Part shown: positions 43,390-52,233 of the stretch, one piece after another
Position numbering within the stretch: the stretch's first letter is position 1
How the letters are laid out: each line of letters begins with the position of its first letter
Origin: JAJEFO01 sp022819605
Lineage (GTDB): Bacteria; Pseudomonadota; Alphaproteobacteria; Rhodobacterales; Rhodobacteraceae
Length of the DNA stretch: 64,000 nucleotides
Direction of reading: 5' to 3'
Assembly: GCA_965221545.1 (NCBI GenBank)
Contig: OZ244901.1
Coordinates: 4,154,001-4,218,000, forward strand
Notes under the pieces: generated by a model
The model's database searches: none
Told to the model about the DNA's origin: nothing
The model's input: only the letters and a program-made list of their open reading frames with translations
Made by a program: the position numbers and the translations under genes

Positions 43390-44220
43390 TCAGATGTTCC
43401 AGCATCGGGGGAGCCCTCCCTGGCTCAGGTGATCCAGCATCGGGACAAGACTTGAACGCATCTCGTTGCTGTCACGGGACAGAATGCGCATGACCAGGAC
43501 ATCCTCGTGGAGCAGGCTGGCTCCAGCGTGACGGGGCAGAAGATGACGCAGCATTGCAAGCTGCGCCTCGGCATCGGGAGCGACGTAGAGCAGCGAGGCC
43601 ATGGCGCGCGCGCCGCCAGCGACGCCCGGACGATCAAGCTGTGCCTGCACATCGGCTGCGAGGCGGATGCGATCCAGATAGATCGGGACTCCCGCGCGCC
43701 GGACTTCTATCCGATCCAGGAGGCGCGCCGACGTCAGTGTTTCTCCCATTTCAAGGCGACCGAAGACCAGCGGTTCCGCAAGCAGCAAGGCGGCATCTTC
43801 CTGCAGTTCGACCGTCAGCGATCGCTCCAGTGAACATCCGTCGAAAAGAATCGTCTCTTGCGGCAGCCAGTTCACGCGTGCGGCCTTTGCCACGTCCAGG
43901 CGCGTTTCGATTCGCCCTTTCTCTCCTGGCAAGGCTCGGTAGATCCGTTCGGCTGCCTGGGTGGAGAGCGTCAGCGTCGTCCCTGCTTCGGCACCTGCGG
44001 ACAGCAAAAAATGATCACCCCCTGTGACGCCCCCGGCGCAGTTCAGGAGGACGGCCTGCAATGCAGGCCCGGCGCCCTGTGGGAATAGGCACTTGAGCGA
44101 ACCGGACTGTCGCAGTCTCCGCAATGCGGTGCCGCCGTCCCTGGCCTTGACAGCAAGCGAAACCTCGCCTTGCGCACGCGCCATGACCGGTGCCGCGAAC
44201 TGCGGGGATATCGACTGCAA
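43390..44220 (-). CDS. ureD: Urease accessory protein UreD
   Basis: 276 residues with the UreD segments GSLKCLFPQG, LLNCAGGVTGGDHF and AAERIYRALPGEKGRIETRLDV. It binds urease and, with UreF and UreG, mediates nickel insertion. The start is a TTG at 44220 with GGAGG 14 bases upstream; an ATG at 44184 would be shorter. It heads the minus-strand urease cluster. Confidence 0.93.
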   Translation of the reverse strand: MQSISPQFAAPVMARAQGEVSLAVKARDGGTALRRLRQSGSLKCLFPQGAGPALQAVLLNCAGGVTGGDHFLLSAGAEAGTTLTLSTQAAERIYRALPGEKGRIETRLDVAKAARVNWLPQETILFDGCSLERSLTVELQEDAALLLAEPLVFGRLEMGETLTSARLLDRIEVRRAGVPIYLDRIRLAADVQAQLDRPGVAGGARAMASLLYVAPDAEAQLAMLRHLLPRHAGASLLHEDVLVMRILSRDSNEMRSSLVPMLDHLSQGGLPRCWNI

Positions 44221-44581
44221 CCGGGTAATGGGAACCTCCAGGGCGCGAATTCGATGCCCTTATTGGGCTGCACCGCTCCGAATCGCCACGCAATTGCAAT
44301 TTGGCAGGATCATCGACCTGCTGTCCGCCCAGTTTTTGTGCAGAGAACGCACTTCTAGATGAATTTTTAGGCAACAAAGTCCGAAGCTTCGATCGCCAGC
44401 CGCTGTCAATTGCCATTCATGCTGCAATGCAGAGACAATGCCGCCTTCGCAGGGACGTCTGTCCCGAAGAGCGGGCGTGTGACGACCGGAAAGCTTGGAA
44501 TTCTTATCGGCCGCCACACTGGTGCAGCAAGAAGTTGCGGAGCATGGGTACGGAATCCGACGCATTTGACCAAGCGCCCTC
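44221..44581. other. Divergent control region between ureD and the urt relic
   Basis: About 360 bases that should contain the urease promoter on the minus strand and the former urea-transporter promoter on the plus strand. No gene is seen, and no single consensus promoter stands out. Confidence 0.4.
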
Positions 44582-44915
44582 GTGCCGTTCCGCTGGGAGA
44601 AAGTGCCGAAAGCTCTGAAAGTCCTGGCAGCCACCTCGGCTGCCGCCGCTGCGTTTGGCGTCCCGGCCGTCGCTGCGGATTGCCCGATCAAGGTCGGCGT
44701 CCTGCATTCACTGTCGGGAGCAATGGCGCTTCCCGTGCGTCAACCCTTCTTTGCAAGCCCCCGATTTTACCTTCGACCTGGCAGAATGCATCGTCGTGCT
44801 GCGTCGGGGCGAGGTCATCCACTCCGGCGCAAGGGACAGCATCCCCCGGGAGGAACTGCTGGCCAAGGTGTCCGTCAAGACGGATCCACGACGTGACAAG
44901 GCCGCTCGGCCCTGA
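44582..44915 (+). pseudogene. Collapsed urea ABC transporter operon: urtA head joined to urtE tail
   Basis: The first 50 codons (from about 44582) read as an UrtA N-terminus: a signal peptide (KALKVLAATSAAAAAFGVPAVA), then ADCPIKVGVLHSLSGAMA, the exact opening of urea-binding proteins. After about 44735 that frame loses meaning. A different frame then reads APDFTFDLAECIVVLRRGEV, IHSGARDSIPREELLAKVSV and a stop at 44915, which resembles the C-terminus of the UrtE ATPase. The simplest reading is an internal deletion that removed the rest of urtA, urtBCD and most of urtE. The UrtE part is less certain than the UrtA part. Confidence 0.7.
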
Positions 44916-44933
44916 AGATCACTGCAGACGCGG

Positions 44934-45839
44934 TCAGTTCCGCGCCGGGCCGAACATGGCGGCACATGCAAGGATCACGCCAGCCACCGTTCCGACCATG
45001 CCCGCAGCGCTCACCGCATTCTCGGATCCGAACCAGGCCGGCCCGCTGCCCGCGAGCGTGAAGCCGAGCACCGCCGCGATGAGCGCAAAGACGGCAGACC
45101 AGGCCACCTGGACGCCGAGGCGGTTCGTCATCAGGCGTGCGGCAGCGGGCGGGCAGATGAACATGGCGATCACGATGATGGAGCCAACGGCGTCAAACGC
45201 CGCAACGGCCGCGAGTGCCGACACGATCACGATGCCGAGTCCGATTGCCCGCACCGGAAGGCCTAGCGTCTTCGCAAAGCCTTCGTCGAAGGTGGAAATC
45301 GCAAGCGGGCGCCAGAAGACGGCAAGACCCGCCACGACGGCAAGGGTCACCAGGCTGATCCGGAACAGTTCCGGCGGAAGGCCGGCAAGCGCCACCGGAT
45401 CCGAAAGCGACTCCCAGCCGGTTGCATCCAGCCAGATCAGGCTCTCGAGATTGCCGAACAGGGCATGCTCGACATCAAGATGCACGCCGGACGTGTCGGA
45501 CTGCTCCAGGGCCAGCACGCCGGCCGCGAACATCGCCGTGAAGACCACGCCCATGGCCGCGCCAGGCTCGATTCGACCGAACCGGAGAATGGCCTCGATC
45601 AGCACGACGGCCACGATGGCGGCAGCGGCGGAACCGAGCAGCATCGGCCAGGTGGAGATCGTGCCGGTCACCAGGAACGCAAGCACGATGCCCGGCAGGA
45701 CGACGTGGCTGATCGCGTCGCCGACCAGCGCCTGCCGCCTCAGGACCAGGAAGTTGCCGGGCAGCGCGCAGGCCAGTGCCGCAAGGCTGCCGATCAGCAA
45801 GGGAGTCAGCGAAAAGGCTACAAAGTCCGCGCCGTTCAT
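44934..45839 (-). CDS. troD: Metal ABC transporter permease (TroD-like)
   Basis: 301 residues and about eight membrane helices of the ABC-3 family: SLAALACALPGNFLVLRRQALVGDAISHVVLPGI at the start and FDAVGSIIVIAMFICPPAAARLMT in the second half. The start overlaps the preceding permease by four bases. Two permeases in one operon fit TroABCD/SitABCD-type manganese, zinc or iron importers rather than ZnuABC. Confidence 0.9.
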   Translation of the reverse strand: MNGADFVAFSLTPLLIGSLAALACALPGNFLVLRRQALVGDAISHVVLPGIVLAFLVTGTISTWPMLLGSAAAAIVAVVLIEAILRFGRIEPGAAMGVVFTAMFAAGVLALEQSDTSGVHLDVEHALFGNLESLIWLDATGWESLSDPVALAGLPPELFRISLVTLAVVAGLAVFWRPLAISTFDEGFAKTLGLPVRAIGLGIVIVSALAAVAAFDAVGSIIVIAMFICPPAAARLMTNRLGVQVAWSAVFALIAAVLGFTLAGSGPAWFGSENAVSAAGMVGTVAGVILACAAMFGPARN

Positions 45840-47038
45840 TGCACGGCCTCCGGCGGGCCGATCCTGCGATCGATTTCGGCGATCTGATCTGCCGTCAGGA
45901 CCTCTTCGATCTGGGTTCGGCCGTCGTAGCGGGCGGCTGCAAGCTCGAGTTCGGGCGTGGCGCGCGCTATTTCCCAGCGCTTTTCGTCCCGGAGCGCTCG
46001 GGCCGCCCGCACGGCGCCCTCTCTTGTCGGCATGCCGTCCGCCCGGGCAAGGCCTCGACCCCTGAGCAGGCGAATCGTCAACGGTTCGTAGATCGGCTGG
46101 CCTTGGGCCAGGGCAAGCAGCCCCTGCCGGATGTGGACTCCGGCTTGGAACCGGCGATGGCGGACAAGCGAAGAAAGCAGGCCGCGGCGGGGCGCGAACG
46201 CCATTGAGATCGCGAACATGCAAAAGCTCACGAGGACGATCAGCGGACCGGTCGGCAGATCCGGCGCGCTGGCGGAAAGGCCGGCGCCAAGCCATGCCGC
46301 GATGCCCCCGAATGCACCAGCAAGAAGCACGACCAGTTCGACCCGGTCTGTCCAGAAACGCGCGGTCACTGGCGGAATGATGAGAAGCGCGACGACAAGG
46401 ATGAGGCCGACGACCTTCAGCCCCACGACGGTGACAGCCAGCACCAGCCCCATCATCGTCAGGTCGATCCGGTCAAGCCGCACGCCGCTGGTGGAAGCAA
46501 ATCCGGGATCGAAGGACACGAGCGACATCGGGCGGCGGAAGAGAAATACGAGGGCGACGACAAGCAGGCCGCCAAGCGCGATCAGGATCGCGTCGGAAAG
46601 AAGCATGCCTGCGGTGGAGCCCAGGAGGAAGCTCTCGAGACCGGCCTGCTGTCCGGTAGACATGGTCTGGATGACGGTCAGCAGGACGATGCCGAGGCTG
46701 AAATAGGCCGAAAGCACGGCGCCGATGGCGGCATCTTCGGAAAGCCGCGTGCGGGAGGAAAGCCACTGGACGGCGAACAGGCCGGACATCGCGGTGAGCG
46801 CGGAACCGGCAAGCAGCCCGGGCAGGTAACGCCCGTCATGGCCAAAAAGCGTGAGCATGATGAAGGCAAGGCCAATGCCTGGCAGCGTGGCATGCGCGAT
46901 CGCGTCGCTGACGAGCGCGCGCTTGCGCAGGAACAGGAAGGTGCCGGTGACGCCCGCCGCGATTCCCAGCAGCACTGCGGCGACGGTCACGAGCGTGGCG
47001 TTGTAGCCAAGTTGAAACGTCAGCGCGTCACGCAGCAT
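45836..47038 (-). CDS. troC: Metal ABC transporter permease with C-terminal extension (TroC-like)
   Basis: 400 residues. An ABC-3 permease (first 285 or so residues: GVTGTFLFLRKRALVSDAIAHATLPGIGLAF and LILVVALLIIPPVTARFWTDR) is followed by about 110 hydrophilic residues (RHRRFQAGVHIRQGLLALAQ, RLLRGRGLARADG, LTADQIAEIDRRIG). This resembles the DtxR-like winged-helix tail known in TroC-type permeases. The tail would be cytoplasmic and might sense metal. It pairs with TroD. Confidence 0.9.
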   Translation of the reverse strand: MLRDALTFQLGYNATLVTVAAVLLGIAAGVTGTFLFLRKRALVSDAIAHATLPGIGLAFIMLTLFGHDGRYLPGLLAGSALTAMSGLFAVQWLSSRTRLSEDAAIGAVLSAYFSLGIVLLTVIQTMSTGQQAGLESFLLGSTAGMLLSDAILIALGGLLVVALVFLFRRPMSLVSFDPGFASTSGVRLDRIDLTMMGLVLAVTVVGLKVVGLILVVALLIIPPVTARFWTDRVELVVLLAGAFGGIAAWLGAGLSASAPDLPTGPLIVLVSFCMFAISMAFAPRRGLLSSLVRHRRFQAGVHIRQGLLALAQGQPIYEPLTIRLLRGRGLARADGMPTREGAVRAARALRDEKRWEIARATPELELAAARYDGRTQIEEVLTADQIAEIDRRIGPPEAVQ

Positions 47039-47043
47039 CGGTC

Positions 47044-47847
47044 TCAGGCAGGCTCTTTCTGCGGAATCCGCATGCCCGGTTCCAGGCGCCCGCCATAGGC
47101 GATGTCCAGCGCTTCGGGCGTGAATGCGGTCTCGACCGGTCCGGCGCTGATCTTGCGGACGTTCATCACCAGCACCTCGTCGAAATACTCTTCGACCGTT
47201 GACAGGTCGTGGTGCACCGCGATCACGGTGCCGCCTTCCGACCGAAGCGCCTTCAGCACCTTGATGATCGCCCTTTCGGTTGCCGCGTCGACACCGGCGA
47301 AGGGTTCGTCGAGCAGGTAGAGCCGCGCGTCCTGCGCAAGCGCGCGCGCGAGGAACACGCGTTGCTGCTGCCCGCCCGAAAGCTGGCCGATCTGGCGCCC
47401 GGCAAAGTCCTCCATGCCGACGCGCTCCAGCGCGGCCATGACCATGCCGTCGTGTTCGCGACCGAAGCGTCCAAGAAGGCCCAGGCGCCTGTACAGACCC
47501 TGGGCCACGACATCGACGACCCGTGCCGGGAAGTCCCAGTCGACGCTTGCACGCTGCGGGACATAGGCAACGCGGTCACGGCTCCGGGCCAGCGTCGATC
47601 CAAAGAACGTTGCCCGTCCCGCAAGCGGCTTGACGACGCCGAGCGCAGCCCTGAGCAGCGTGGACTTGCCGGCGCCGTTCGGCCCGATGATCCCGGAGAT
47701 CTTGCCGGACCGGAACGTTGCGTCGACGGAAAACACCGCCGGCTTCTGGTCGTAGGCAACCGTCATGCCGCGAAGGACGAGCGGGCTGTCCTGATCCGCC
47801 CGTTCGCGCGCGTCGCGCGCGGTCACGTCTTCAATCGGTGCCTGCAT
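47044..47847 (-). CDS. troB: Metal ABC transporter ATPase (TroB-like)
   Basis: 267 residues: Walker A GPNGAGKSTLL, the signature LSGGQQQRVFLARAL, Walker B LYLLDEPFAGVD and the switch histidine in VHHDLSTV. It powers the two permeases. It lies four bases after troA. Confidence 0.95.
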   Translation of the reverse strand: MQAPIEDVTARDARERADQDSPLVLRGMTVAYDQKPAVFSVDATFRSGKISGIIGPNGAGKSTLLRAALGVVKPLAGRATFFGSTLARSRDRVAYVPQRASVDWDFPARVVDVVAQGLYRRLGLLGRFGREHDGMVMAALERVGMEDFAGRQIGQLSGGQQQRVFLARALAQDARLYLLDEPFAGVDAATERAIIKVLKALRSEGGTVIAVHHDLSTVEEYFDEVLVMNVRKISAGPVETAFTPEALDIAYGGRLEPGMRIPQKEPA

Positions 47848-47851
47848 GGCG

Positions 47852-48823
47852 TCAGCTCCCCGCGCTCAGCCGTCCGGACATGCCGCGTGCCGGGACGTTT
47901 CCGCCGAGTCCGTCCGCGATGACGGTCACGTTGTGATCGATCATTCCGACATAGGTGCCTTCGTAGGTTCCGACGGCGCCCATCGCATCGGAGTAGAGCT
48001 CGCCGCCAATGCGGACATTCCAGCCCGCCGCCGCCGCTCCTTCGACCAGCGCGCGAACAAGCCGGTCCGAGACCGAGCTCTCGACGAAGACCGTCGCGAT
48101 CCTGCGTTCGACGATGAGGTCGACCAGCTCGGTCATGCGGTTCAGGCCGGCTTCGCTCTCGGTCGAGATTCCCTGGATGCCAACGACCTCGAAGCCGTAG
48201 GCGCGGCCGAAATAGTTGAAGGCGTCATGTGCCGTCACCAGCACCCGTGCCGCCTCAGGCACTGTCGAGAGAACCCTGGAACTGTAGGCATCCAGGCGAT
48301 CAAGCTCGGCGAGAAACGCATTCGTGTTGGCGGCAAACGCGCCGGCGCCATCCGGCTTCACCGCAGACAGGGCGTCGCGCGCGGCATGCGCAGCAAAACG
48401 CCAGAGTCCAGGATCCATCCAGACATGCGGATCAAAGCGGTCCGCGTAGTCGTCATGCGCGATCCTGCGTCCCGCCGGAACGGCCTCGGCAAGCGCGACG
48501 ACCGGAACGCGACGAGCGAGCTCGGCAAGCACGTCCTCCATCTGGGCCTCCAGGTAAAGGCCGTTCCAGAACACGAGATCCGCCTTCGCCGTCGCGACGA
48601 TGTCCGTACGGGTCTGGCGATAGGAATGCGGATCGACACCCGGGCCCATCAGGGCCTTGACCTCGACCAGGTTGCCGCCGATCCGGCGTGCCGCATCGGC
48701 GATCATGCCCGTCGTGGCCACGACATTGAGCGGCCGGCCCGCTGCGGCGGCAACGGGAGCCGGCAGGCCGGCGACGAAAGCGCCGCCACCCAATCCCTTC
48801 AAGAATGTCCGCCTGGTGGGCAT
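47852..48823 (-). CDS. troA: Metal ABC transporter substrate-binding protein (TroA-like)
   Basis: 324 residues with a twin-arginine-like leader (TRRTFLKGLGGGAFVAGLPAP) and the cluster A-I fold. VVATTGMIADAARRIGG and LMGPGVDPHSYRQT are close to TroA, and the metal ligands are in DPHSY, DPHVWMDP, the TAHDAFNYFGRAYG histidine/glutamate region and MIDHN. Manganese, zinc or iron is likely; the sequence does not decide which. The operon order A-B-C-D is that of troABCD. The promoter carries two palindromes at 48853-48886. Confidence 0.92.
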   Translation of the reverse strand: MPTRRTFLKGLGGGAFVAGLPAPVAAAAGRPLNVVATTGMIADAARRIGGNLVEVKALMGPGVDPHSYRQTRTDIVATAKADLVFWNGLYLEAQMEDVLAELARRVPVVALAEAVPAGRRIAHDDYADRFDPHVWMDPGLWRFAAHAARDALSAVKPDGAGAFAANTNAFLAELDRLDAYSSRVLSTVPEAARVLVTAHDAFNYFGRAYGFEVVGIQGISTESEAGLNRMTELVDLIVERRIATVFVESSVSDRLVRALVEGAAAAGWNVRIGGELYSDAMGAVGTYEGTYVGMIDHNVTVIADGLGGNVPARGMSGRLSAGS

Positions 48824-48852
48824 CGAATCGCGCACCCTGGATTGAGAATAAT

Positions 48853-48886
48853 TCGCAATTGCGACATACTTGCGACCCGTTCGCAA
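48853..48886 (-). promoter_or_regulatory. Paired metal-regulator-like palindromes upstream of troA
   Basis: TCGCAATTGCGA (48853-48864) is a perfect 12-base palindrome, and TTGCGA-CCCGT-TCGCAA (48870-48886) a perfect 6-5-6 inverted repeat; both are built from the half-site TTGCGA. They lie 30 to 63 bases before troA. Fur-superfamily (Mur, Zur) repressors bind repeats like these, so metal repression is likely. Confidence 0.6.
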
Positions 48887-48929
48887 TAAAGTCAAGCTCA
48901 ATTTCCTTGTCTGCCTGCAATCCCCGGCC

Positions 48930-48960
48930 TTGACCTTCCAGTCACTGGAACCTTTATGTT
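48930..48960 (+). promoter_or_regulatory. CueR-type promoter of copA
   Basis: TTGACC (48930-48935) and TATGTT (48955-48960) are separated by 19 bases that hold the dyad ACCTTCCAGTCACTGGAACC, the arrangement MerR-family activators require. The expected transcription start (about 48967) almost coincides with the copA ATG at 48968. Confidence 0.85.
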
Positions 48961-48967
48961 GTCGAGC

Positions 48968-51190
48968 ATGGACGGAACAGTTCAGTCAACGCAGCGATTC
49001 CGGGTCTCGGGACTCCATTGCGCTTCCTGCAAGGCGCGGCTCGAGACCGCGCTGAACGCCGTTCCAGGTGTCCAGGAAGCGCGCGTCAATCTCGCGGATG
49101 CAAGCGCAACGCTCTCAACGATTGGCCACGTGACCCCGCAGAGCGTCCAGGAGGCCGCAGGGCGTTCGGGCTATGAAATGGAGATCGACTCCGGGGAATT
49201 CCCGGAGCAGGACGGGCGGGAAGAAGGCACCCTGCTCGCCCGCGACACGCTGGTTGCTGCAGCGCTGGTCCTGCCGGTCTTCCTGGTCGAGATGGGAGGC
49301 CATGTTTATCCCCCCGTGCATCATTTCGTCGCGCAGGCAATCGGTCTTCAGACGAGCTGGATCCTGCAGTTCCTGCTCGTTGGAGCCGCATTGGCAGGAC
49401 CTGGCCGCCGGTTCTTCGAGAGCGGCGTCCCGACCCTGCTGCGAGGTCGCCCCGACATGAACGCGCTTGTCGCGCTGGGGACTTCGGCGGCATTCGGGTT
49501 CTCGACCGTGGCAACGTTCCTGCCCTCCCTTCTCCCGGCCGGCGCACGGGCCGTCTATTTCGAGGCCGCGGGCGTGATCATCGTGCTGATCCTCTTCGGC
49601 CGGTTGCTGGAAGCACGATCCAAGGGGAAGGCGGGATCGGCAATTCAGGCCCTGATCGGGCTGCAACCGCGAATTGCCCGGGTCGTGACGGAGGACGGTG
49701 ACGAGGATCGCCCGATCGAACGCCTGCAGCCAGGCGACCGGATCCGCGTACGCCCCGGCGAACGGATTCCCGTGGACGGGATCGTCGTGGAGGGCAGTTC
49801 GCTGGTCGACGAAAGCATGCTGACCGGCGAACCCATGCCGGTCACCAAGGCTGACGGAGACGTCGTCACCGGTGCAACCGTCAACGGCGAGGGCGCACTC
49901 CTGGTCCGGGCGACGCGGGTCGGCCGCGACACCGTCCTGGCGAGCATCGTGCAGATGGTACGAGATGCGCAGGGCACGCGCCTTCCCGTGGAAGCGCTGG
50001 TCGATCAGGTCACCGCGTGGTTCGTTCCCGCCGTCATCCTGGTCGCTGCCGGGACAGTCGTGGCCTGGCTTGCCTTCGCTCCGGAGTTCGCACTTGTCGC
50101 CGGCGTTTCCGTCCTGATCGTCGCCTGTCCCTGCGCCATGGGACTCGCGGTGCCGACATCGATCATGGCCGGATCCGGACGGGCCGCGGAACTCGGCGTG
50201 CTGTTTCGGCAAGGCGACGCGCTGCAGCGCCTGAACCGCGTCGACACGGTCGCCTTCGACAAGACGGGCACGCTGACCGAAGGGGCGCCCCATCTGACGC
50301 ACGTGGAGGTCGCGGACGGGTTTGAACGCACGGAAGTGCTCAAGGCCGCGGCAGCGGTCGAGGCGCTGTCCGGACATCCCGTCGCACATGCCGTCACGAA
50401 TGCTGTCGAGGAATGGCCGGAGGTCGAAGGATTCCAGTCGCAGTCCGGTCGCGGCGTCATGGCGACAGTCGGGCACCGGATCGTGCGGGTCGGCTCGGCG
50501 CGGATGATGACCGAGGCCGGGATTGACATCTCCGCATTGGCGGATGCGGCCGGAGAACGCGCCCGGCAGGGCGAGACTGCGTTCTTCGTCGGAATCGGCG
50601 ACCGGCTGGCAGCCGCTCTGTCGGTCGCGGACCAGGTGAAGGACACCGCCATTGACGCAATCAGCGACCTGAATGCCGGCGGCCATCGCGTTGCCATGAT
50701 CTCGGGGGACGGTCGCGACGCGGCGGAGGCGGTCGCGCAGCGACTGGAAATCGGGGAGGTCTTCGCGGACGCCCTGCCGGAAGCCAAGGTTGCCGTCATC
50801 CGTGATCTCGCGCGCTCGGGCACGCTTGCCTTCGTCGGAGACGGCATCAACGATGCGCCGGCACTCGCGTCGGCGGATGTGGGCATAGCCATTGGCACCG
50901 GCACCGACGTCGCGATGGAAACCGCCGACGTGGTCCTGATGTCCGGCGATCCTCAAGGCGTCGTCACGGCCATCGGCCTCAGCCGCGACACGATGCGGAA
51001 CATCCGGCAGAACCTGGCTTGGGCATTCGGCTACAACATCCTCCTGATCCCGGTCGCGGCCGGAGCGCTCTATCCCGCATTCGGCATCCTGTTGTCACCG
51101 ATGCTGGCAGCGGCGGCCATGGCGCTTTCCAGCGTCGCCGTCGTGACCAACGCGCTCAGGCTGCGCCGCTCGCAGGGAGCGCTCGCATGA
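48968..51190 (+). CDS. copA: Copper-exporting P1B-type ATPase
   Basis: 740 residues: one N-terminal metal-binding domain (GLHCASCKARLE), eight membrane helices, the transport motif CPCAMGLAVPTS, phosphorylation DKTGTLTEG, the nucleotide-binding HP in LSGHPVAHAV, and GDGINDAPALA. It exports Cu(I). I chose the ATG at 48968; the ATG at 48956 lies inside the -10 box. The mRNA would be leaderless or nearly so. It overlaps cueR by four bases. Confidence 0.95.
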   Translation: MDGTVQSTQRFRVSGLHCASCKARLETALNAVPGVQEARVNLADASATLSTIGHVTPQSVQEAAGRSGYEMEIDSGEFPEQDGREEGTLLARDTLVAAALVLPVFLVEMGGHVYPPVHHFVAQAIGLQTSWILQFLLVGAALAGPGRRFFESGVPTLLRGRPDMNALVALGTSAAFGFSTVATFLPSLLPAGARAVYFEAAGVIIVLILFGRLLEARSKGKAGSAIQALIGLQPRIARVVTEDGDEDRPIERLQPGDRIRVRPGERIPVDGIVVEGSSLVDESMLTGEPMPVTKADGDVVTGATVNGEGALLVRATRVGRDTVLASIVQMVRDAQGTRLPVEALVDQVTAWFVPAVILVAAGTVVAWLAFAPEFALVAGVSVLIVACPCAMGLAVPTSIMAGSGRAAELGVLFRQGDALQRLNRVDTVAFDKTGTLTEGAPHLTHVEVADGFERTEVLKAAAAVEALSGHPVAHAVTNAVEEWPEVEGFQSQSGRGVMATVGHRIVRVGSARMMTEAGIDISALADAAGERARQGETAFFVGIGDRLAAALSVADQVKDTAIDAISDLNAGGHRVAMISGDGRDAAEAVAQRLEIGEVFADALPEAKVAVIRDLARSGTLAFVGDGINDAPALASADVGIAIGTGTDVAMETADVVLMSGDPQGVVTAIGLSRDTMRNIRQNLAWAFGYNILLIPVAAGALYPAFGILLSPMLAAAAMALSSVAVVTNALRLRRSQGALA

Positions 51191-51573
51191 ACATCGGCGA
51201 AGTGGCCAAGGCGGCCGGCCTGCCGGTCAAGACGATCCGGTATTACGAGGAAATCGGCCTCGTGCGGCCGGCCCGGAGCGAAAACGGATACCGCGTGTTT
51301 GCCGAAGCCGACCTCCACAAGCTGAATTTCCTCGGGCGATCGCGCGCGCTCGGCTTCTCGATCGGGGATTGCCGGGCGCTGCTTGCGCTCTACGAGGACG
51401 AAACGCGGTCAAGCTCGGAAGTCCGCGAGATCGCCGAGCGTCATCTCGCGAACATCGAAGGCAAGATCGCCGACCTTCAGTCCCTGCGGGACACGCTGGC
51501 CCATCTGGTTGCCAGCTGCGCAGGCGATGCAAGGCCGGATTGCCCTATTCTCGACGACTTGAGCGGCGACTGA
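51187..51573 (+). CDS. cueR: Copper-responsive MerR-family regulator CueR
   Basis: 128 residues: winged helix NIGEVAKAAGLPVKTIRYYEEIGLV, long dimerisation helix, and the Cu(I) loop CAGDARPDC, two cysteines seven residues apart followed by PIL, as in CueR. Its ATG overlaps the copA stop (ATGA). It should activate the promoter at 48930-48960 and thereby its own transcription. Confidence 0.95.
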   Translation: MNIGEVAKAAGLPVKTIRYYEEIGLVRPARSENGYRVFAEADLHKLNFLGRSRALGFSIGDCRALLALYEDETRSSSEVREIAERHLANIEGKIADLQSLRDTLAHLVASCAGDARPDCPILDDLSGD

Positions 51574-51794
51574 CGCAAGCAGCCAGCACGACATCGGCCC
51601 GCACCCGGTTCCCGGTGCGCGCGCGAACACCAAGGCAAGGCCAGGGGCGAACTTGTCCGTTCGGCATCGAAGGCGCGGGACGCCTTCGACAAGGTTGCGC
51701 GGCCTTCTTGGAATCGTTGAAAGGCAGTGCTACATCTTGAACACGCAAGCACGGAATTTTCCGGTGCGCGCAGCAAGCAAAGGAGGACAAGGTC

Positions 51795-52220
51795 CTGTCG
51801 CAAATCAAGGACGCGGTCCGTGGCGAGACCGCCGAGAGCGCCGGAACGGCTGTATCCGGCAAAGCCAACATCCTCACGAGCGAATCGCTCGTGGGCATTA
51901 TCCTGACATCGCTGAACGACATGAAGGCCGAGGAAGTCGTGAAGATCGACCTCCGCGGCAAGAGCGAGATGGCCGACTGGATGATCATCGCCTCGGGCGG
52001 TTCGTCGCGGCAGGTGGCATCGATTTCCGAACATCTCGTGGACAGGTTGAAGCAGGATCACGGCCGCCTCTCCAGGATTGAGGGAAAGGACGCCGCCGAC
52101 TGGGTGCTGATCGACGCCGGAGACGCGATCGTCCATGTCTTCAGGCCGGAAGTGCGCGAGTTCTACCAGCTCGAAAAGCTCTGGATGACGCCAAGCCGGG
52201 CCACCGCATCAGGCGCGTGA
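51795..52220 (+). CDS. rsfS: Ribosomal silencing factor RsfS
   Basis: The conserved core LTSLNDMKAEEVVKIDLRGKSEMADWMIIASG, then DWVLIDAGDAIVHVFRPEVREFYQLEKLW, identifies RsfS, which binds uL14 and blocks subunit joining in starved cells. The start is unclear. A strong AGGAGG at 51781-51786 is followed, eight bases on, by an in-frame CTG at 51795 (141 residues); in-frame GTG codons lie at 51765 and 51891. The GTG at 51891 would leave only one residue-turn before the core. I use 51795 because of the ribosome site. The rsfS-rlmH pairing is conserved. Confidence 0.85.
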   Translation: MSQIKDAVRGETAESAGTAVSGKANILTSESLVGIILTSLNDMKAEEVVKIDLRGKSEMADWMIIASGGSSRQVASISEHLVDRLKQDHGRLSRIEGKDAADWVLIDAGDAIVHVFRPEVREFYQLEKLWMTPSRATASGA

Positions 52221-52233
52221 GTCCCCAAATTCA

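Noticed and set aside
49115..50956. 613-codon minus-strand frame opposite copA
   Set aside because: Antisense shadow of copA; no start signals or recognisable domain.
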